A stretch of 64,000 nt of DNA, taken from assembly GCA_035556135.1 (NCBI GenBank), contig DATMFO010000003.1, positions 186,001-250,000 of the forward strand, written 5' to 3'. Shown piece by piece: positions 61,142 through 64,000 of the stretch (positions are counted from its first letter, which is position 1; each line of letters opens with the position of its first letter). Under the pieces are notes generated by a model. That model searched no databases. It was not told the DNA's origin and was given only the letters and a program-made list of their open reading frames with translations. Both the position numbers and the translations under genes were made by a program. This DNA comes from ZC4RG30 sp035556135. GTDB lineage: Bacteria > Pseudomonadota > Gammaproteobacteria > Steroidobacterales > Steroidobacteraceae.

Positions 61142-61755
61142 TGGCCGACGTGGTGGTGATCGACAGTGGCGGCGCCAACCTGGCTTCGCTGCTGTACGCA
61201 CTGCAGCGACTGGGCAGCAAGGCAACCGTGAGCAATGACGCGGCGCGTATCCGCGCGGCCTCGCATGTGTTGCTGCCGGGCGTGGGCGCCGCAAATGACG
61301 CGATGACGCGGTTGCGTGCAGCCGGCGTGGATTCCCTCCTACCCACGCTCACGCAGCCGGTGCTGGGAATCTGCCTCGGGATGCAGATGCTGTTCGAGGC
61401 ATCGGAAGAAGCCGCGGCCGGTGCGACCGAGACCCGCTGCCTCGGCGTGGTGCCCGGGCGCGTGCGCCGCATGCAGGCGGCACCCGGCCTGCCGGTGCCG
61501 CACATGGGCTGGAACCAGCTTGAACCGCTGCAGGATGATCCGCTGTTCGATGGCATCGCGCGCGGCGACTATGTGTATTTCGTGCACAGCTATGCCGCGC
61601 CGGTGGGTGAATACACGCTGGCCGCGGCGGACTACGGCGGCCGTTTCACCGCCGCCGTGAAGCGCAACAATTTCCGCGGCGTGCAATTCCATCCCGAGCG
61701 CTCCGCCGCCGTCGGCGCGCGCCTGCTCGGCAACTTCCTTTCGATACGGGGCTGA
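61141..61755 (+). CDS. hisH: Imidazole glycerol phosphate synthase, glutaminase subunit
   Basis: The 204-residue class I glutamine amidotransferase has its nucleophile in VLGICLGMQMLFEASEE and the His/Glu pair in VQFHPERSAAVGARLLGNF. It delivers ammonia to HisF. The start is in a TGATG junction with hisB; hisA follows after three bases. Confidence 0.96.
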   Translation: MADVVVIDSGGANLASLLYALQRLGSKATVSNDAARIRAASHVLLPGVGAANDAMTRLRAAGVDSLLPTLTQPVLGICLGMQMLFEASEEAAAGATETRCLGVVPGRVRRMQAAPGLPVPHMGWNQLEPLQDDPLFDGIARGDYVYFVHSYAAPVGEYTLAAADYGGRFTAAVKRNNFRGVQFHPERSAAVGARLLGNFLSIRG

Positions 61756-61758
61756 ACC

Positions 61759-62499
61759 GTGCTGCTGATTCCATCCATAGACCTCAGGGGCGGCCACTGC
61801 GTGCGCCTGCTGAAGGGCGAGTTCCACGCCGAGACCCGCTATGAAGTGGATCCGGTGGAGCTGCTGGCTCGCTACGCCGATGCCGGCGTGCGCTGGCTGC
61901 ACCTGGTGGACCTCGATGGCGCCCGGGACGGCACGCCGGGCAACCGCGAACTGATCCGCCGCATGGCGGCGCAGCCGCGCATCCGCATCCAGCTCGGCGG
62001 CGGCCTGCGTACGCGCGAACTGGCCGAGGAGGCGCTCGCCAGTGGCGTCAGCCGCGTGGTGATCGGCAGCGCCGCGGTGGAGAACCCTGCCCTGCTGCGC
62101 GAGCTGCTGGCGGCGCATGGCCCGGAGGCGGTGAACCTGGCCATCGACGTGCGCGTCGATGATGCCGGCATTCCCCGCGTGCGCACCAGGGGTTGGGTGC
62201 AGGAGCATGCGCTGTCGTTGTGGGAACTGCTGGAGTCCTTTGCGGGCACGCCACTGAAGCATGTGCTGTGCACCGACATCCAGCGCGACGGAGCGCTCAG
62301 CGGTCCTGGCTTCAAGTTGTACGAGGAAGCCCTGCGCCGCTTCCCGCGCATTGCCTGGCAGGCGTCGGGCGGCATCAGCTCAGCCGCCGATCTCGCCCGG
62401 CTGGATGCCATGGGCATGGCCGCGGCGGTCAGCGGCAAGGCCCTGCTCGAGGGCCGCATCAGCATGGAGGAATTGCAGCCATACTTGCACGTCGCCTGA
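61759..62499 (+). CDS. hisA: ProFAR isomerase
   Basis: The 246-residue TIM-barrel enzyme begins at GTG 61759. The two catalytic Asp regions are IPSIDLRGGHCVRLLKGE and VLCTDIQRDGALSGP. RIQLGGGLRT and WQASGGISSAADLARL are the phosphate-binding loops. Its last 19 bases overlap the predicted hisF start, so HisF translation is probably coupled. Confidence 0.96.
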   Translation: MLLIPSIDLRGGHCVRLLKGEFHAETRYEVDPVELLARYADAGVRWLHLVDLDGARDGTPGNRELIRRMAAQPRIRIQLGGGLRTRELAEEALASGVSRVVIGSAAVENPALLRELLAAHGPEAVNLAIDVRVDDAGIPRVRTRGWVQEHALSLWELLESFAGTPLKHVLCTDIQRDGALSGPGFKLYEEALRRFPRIAWQASGGISSAADLARLDAMGMAAAVSGKALLEGRISMEELQPYLHVA

Positions 62500-63248
62500 T
62501 CCCCTGCCTCGACGTCCGCGACGGCCAGGTCGTCAAGGGCGTGCGCTTCCGCGACCACCGCGTGGTGGGCGGGATCCTCGAGCTTGCGCAGCGTTACCGC
62601 GACGAGGGTGCCGATGAGCTGGTGTTCTATGACATCACCGCCAGCCCCGAGGGCCGTTCGGTGGACCGCTCGTGGATCGGCCGCGTGGCCAGCGTGCTCG
62701 ACATTCCCTTCTGCGTGGCCGGTGGCATCCGCACCGTGGCTGATGCCGAGGCCATCCTCAACGCCGGCGCGGAGAAGGTGTCGGTGAATTCCCCTGCCCT
62801 TGCGGATCCGGACCTGATCGACCGGCTCGCCGCACGCTTCGGCTCGCAGTGCGTTGTGGTGGGCATCGACAGCCAGACCACACCCGAGGGCTTCCGCGTG
62901 TACCAGTTCACGGGTGATCCCGACCGCAGTCGCGATTCCGGCCGCGACACCCTGCAATGGGCGCGCGAGGTACAGCAGCGTGGCGCCGGCGAGATCGTGC
63001 TCAACTGCATGGCCAGTGACGGCGTGCGGCGCGGTTACGACCTAGAGCAGCTCGAAGCTGTGCGCGCCGTGTGCAATGTGCCGCTGGTGGCCTCGGGCGG
63101 TGCCGGTGCGCCGGAGCACTTTGCCGAGCTGTTCGAACGCGGCGCCGCGGATGCGGCGCTGGCGGCGAGCGTGTTCCACAGCGGCCAGATCGCCATTCCC
63201 GACCTCAAGCAGTACCTGCTCCAGCGCAAGATCGAGGTGCGTCCATGA
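62481..63248 (+). CDS. hisF: Imidazole glycerol phosphate synthase, cyclase subunit, with an apparent AUA start
   Basis: The 255-residue TIM barrel matches HisF throughout: LARRLIPCLDVRDGQVVKGVRF at the start, then VAGGIRTVADAEAILNAGAEKVS, NCMASDGVRRGYDLEQL and VASGGAGAPEHFAELF. The residue aligned with the usual initiator Met is encoded by ATA (62481-62483). GGAGGA (62466-62471) sits 9 bases upstream, an ideal ribosome site. No ATG, GTG or TTG exists nearby in frame; the nearest, a GTG near 62266, is deep in hisA. A CTG at 62496 would remove a conserved strand. The start is therefore unusual, or one base is in error. Confidence 0.9.
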   Translation: MLARRLIPCLDVRDGQVVKGVRFRDHRVVGGILELAQRYRDEGADELVFYDITASPEGRSVDRSWIGRVASVLDIPFCVAGGIRTVADAEAILNAGAEKVSVNSPALADPDLIDRLAARFGSQCVVVGIDSQTTPEGFRVYQFTGDPDRSRDSGRDTLQWAREVQQRGAGEIVLNCMASDGVRRGYDLEQLEAVRAVCNVPLVASGGAGAPEHFAELFERGAADAALAASVFHSGQIAIPDLKQYLLQRKIEVRP

Positions 63249-63895
63249 GCCTTTCCGTCGAAGACATCCCTGGCCTGGCCTGGAGCAAGGGCGACGGGCT
63301 ACTGCCGGCCGTGGTGCAGGATGCCGACACCGGGGCGGTGCTGATGCTGGCCTTCATGAATGCCGAGGCGCTGCGCGAGACATTGGCGCGCGGGCGCGTC
63401 GTGTTCTACAGCCGCACGCGGCAGAAGCTGTGGGAAAAGGGTGAAACCTCCGGCAACACGCTGGAGCTGGTGGATGTGGACGCCGATTGCGACGCGGATT
63501 CCTTGCTGGTGCAGGCGCGACCCAGGGGCCCGACCTGCCACCGCAATACCACCACCTGCTTCGGCGACGGTGCGCCCGTGCCTTCCAGCGGTATCAGCTT
63601 CCTGGCACAACTCGAGAGGGTGATCGCCGCGCGCATCGCCGACAGCCCGGAGGGCAGCTACACCGCAAAACTCTATGCCAGCGGCATCAAGCGCATGGCC
63701 CAGAAGGTGGGCGAGGAAGGTGTCGAAACCGCGCTGGCCGCGCAGGCTGGCGACAATGCGGAGCTGGTCAGCGAATCCGCCGACCTGCTGTTCCATCTCG
63801 CCCTGCTGCTGAAGGCGCGCGGGTTGTCACTCGAAGCCGTTGCCGTCGAACTGGCCTCGCGGCATCAGGCCCGGCAGCCCGGGCCGCGCGGCTGA
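63245..63895 (+). CDS. hisI: Phosphoribosyl-AMP cyclohydrolase / phosphoribosyl-ATP pyrophosphatase
   Basis: The 216-residue bifunctional HisIE enzyme starts at ATG 63245, overlapping the hisF stop. The N-terminal cyclohydrolase has SRTRQKLWEKGETSGN and metal-binding DVDADCDADSLLVQ and GPTCHRNTTTCF. The C-terminal HisE domain (about 120-216) has YTAKLYASGIKRMAQKVGEEGVE and NAELVSESADLLFHLALLL. It is the last gene of the his operon. Confidence 0.96.
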   Translation: MSLSVEDIPGLAWSKGDGLLPAVVQDADTGAVLMLAFMNAEALRETLARGRVVFYSRTRQKLWEKGETSGNTLELVDVDADCDADSLLVQARPRGPTCHRNTTTCFGDGAPVPSSGISFLAQLERVIAARIADSPEGSYTAKLYASGIKRMAQKVGEEGVETALAAQAGDNAELVSESADLLFHLALLLKARGLSLEAVAVELASRHQARQPGPRG

Positions 63896-63898
63896 TCC

Positions 63899-64000
63899 CT
63901 AGCCGCCCAGCACCAGCTCTTCCGGCGGCTGCCTGAGGTTGTAGCTCGAAGCCATCGCCCGCCCGTAGGCGCCAGCGTTGGCGATCAGCAGGACATCCCC
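63899..64000 (-). CDS. lysA: Diaminopimelate decarboxylase, C-terminal end only
   Basis: A leftward frame enters at 64000 and ends at TAG 63899-63901, giving 33 residues. GDVLLIANAGAYGRAMASSYN matches the C-terminal strand of LysA-type PLP decarboxylases (NAGAYGxxMxSxYN). It could belong to a stand-alone LysA or to the fused aspartokinase-decarboxylase known in Xanthomonadales; the visible part cannot tell. It converges with hisIE, whose stop is 3 bases away. Confidence 0.8.
   Translation of the reverse strand, partial: GDVLLIANAGAYGRAMASSYNLRQPPEELVLGG

Overview
The window is a high-GC, gene-dense stretch of a gammaproteobacterial chromosome. It is probably from the Xanthomonadales/Nevskiales/Steroidobacterales side of the class. 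Three things suggest this: a tonB-exbB-exbD-exbD operon, a pabB-pabC pair inside the fab/mltG/tmk/holB cluster, and a complete his operon led by a YerC/TrpR-type regulator. Organism identity is inferred from gene content and order only. No rRNA, tRNA, CRISPR array, insertion sequence or phage gene was found. Almost everything is intact chromosomal coding sequence with short or overlapping gene junctions.

Layout. 1-3231 (minus): a DUF1552 protein (cut by the window edge) and a large exported DUF1592-type protein with two CXXCH haem motifs. 3454-9698: two small envelope proteins, an M16 zinc-protease lipoprotein, a MgtC/DUF4010 membrane protein preceded by a perfect 28-bp palindrome, a small helical protein with a hairpin leader, and a lone TIR-like protein. 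9748-13701 (plus): an EEP-fold nuclease, a FadB/FadJ-type beta-oxidation enzyme, and a double cNMP-binding/rhodanese protein. 13730-22485 (minus): fabD-fabG-acpP-fabF-pabB-pabC-mltG-tmk-holB-pilZ, joining fatty-acid, folate, cell-wall and replication functions. 22520-28723: a rhombosortase gene, divergent from a type II secretion half-operon gspGHIJKLMN whose GspI carries a collagen-like tail. 28716-36004 (minus): an AddA/AddB-like nuclease-helicase pair and an AlaA-like aminotransferase. 36086-37785: etfB-etfA. 37843-41639 (minus): tonB-exbB-exbD-exbD and a TPR protein. 42032-44721 (minus): an MFS transporter and an M17 aminopeptidase. 44813-49901 (plus): ilvC-ilvE-leuC-leuD-leuB. 49992-54166: a secreted tannase/feruloyl-esterase family protein, an uncharacterised exported protein and a CE15 glucuronoyl esterase. 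54213-56400 (minus): metX-metB. 56466-63895 (plus): yerC-like-hisG-hisD-hisC-hisB-hisH-hisA-hisF-hisIE. 63899-64000 (minus): the last residues of a diaminopimelate decarboxylase.

How the genes work together. Branched-chain amino acid, histidine, methionine and lysine genes suggest a prototrophic lifestyle. The T2SS, rhombosortase, TonB system, tannase-family enzyme and CE15 esterase suggest secretion to the cell surface or outside and growth on plant-derived polymers. The most notable single observations are an apparent AUA start codon for hisF (62481), the nine Gly-Xaa-Pro triplets on the minor pseudopilin GspI, the rhombosortase facing the T2SS genes, the 28-bp palindrome at 7346-7373, and a promoter whose transcript would begin directly with a terminator-like hairpin (8698-8760). 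I did not find a clearly new multi-gene defence or biosynthetic system.
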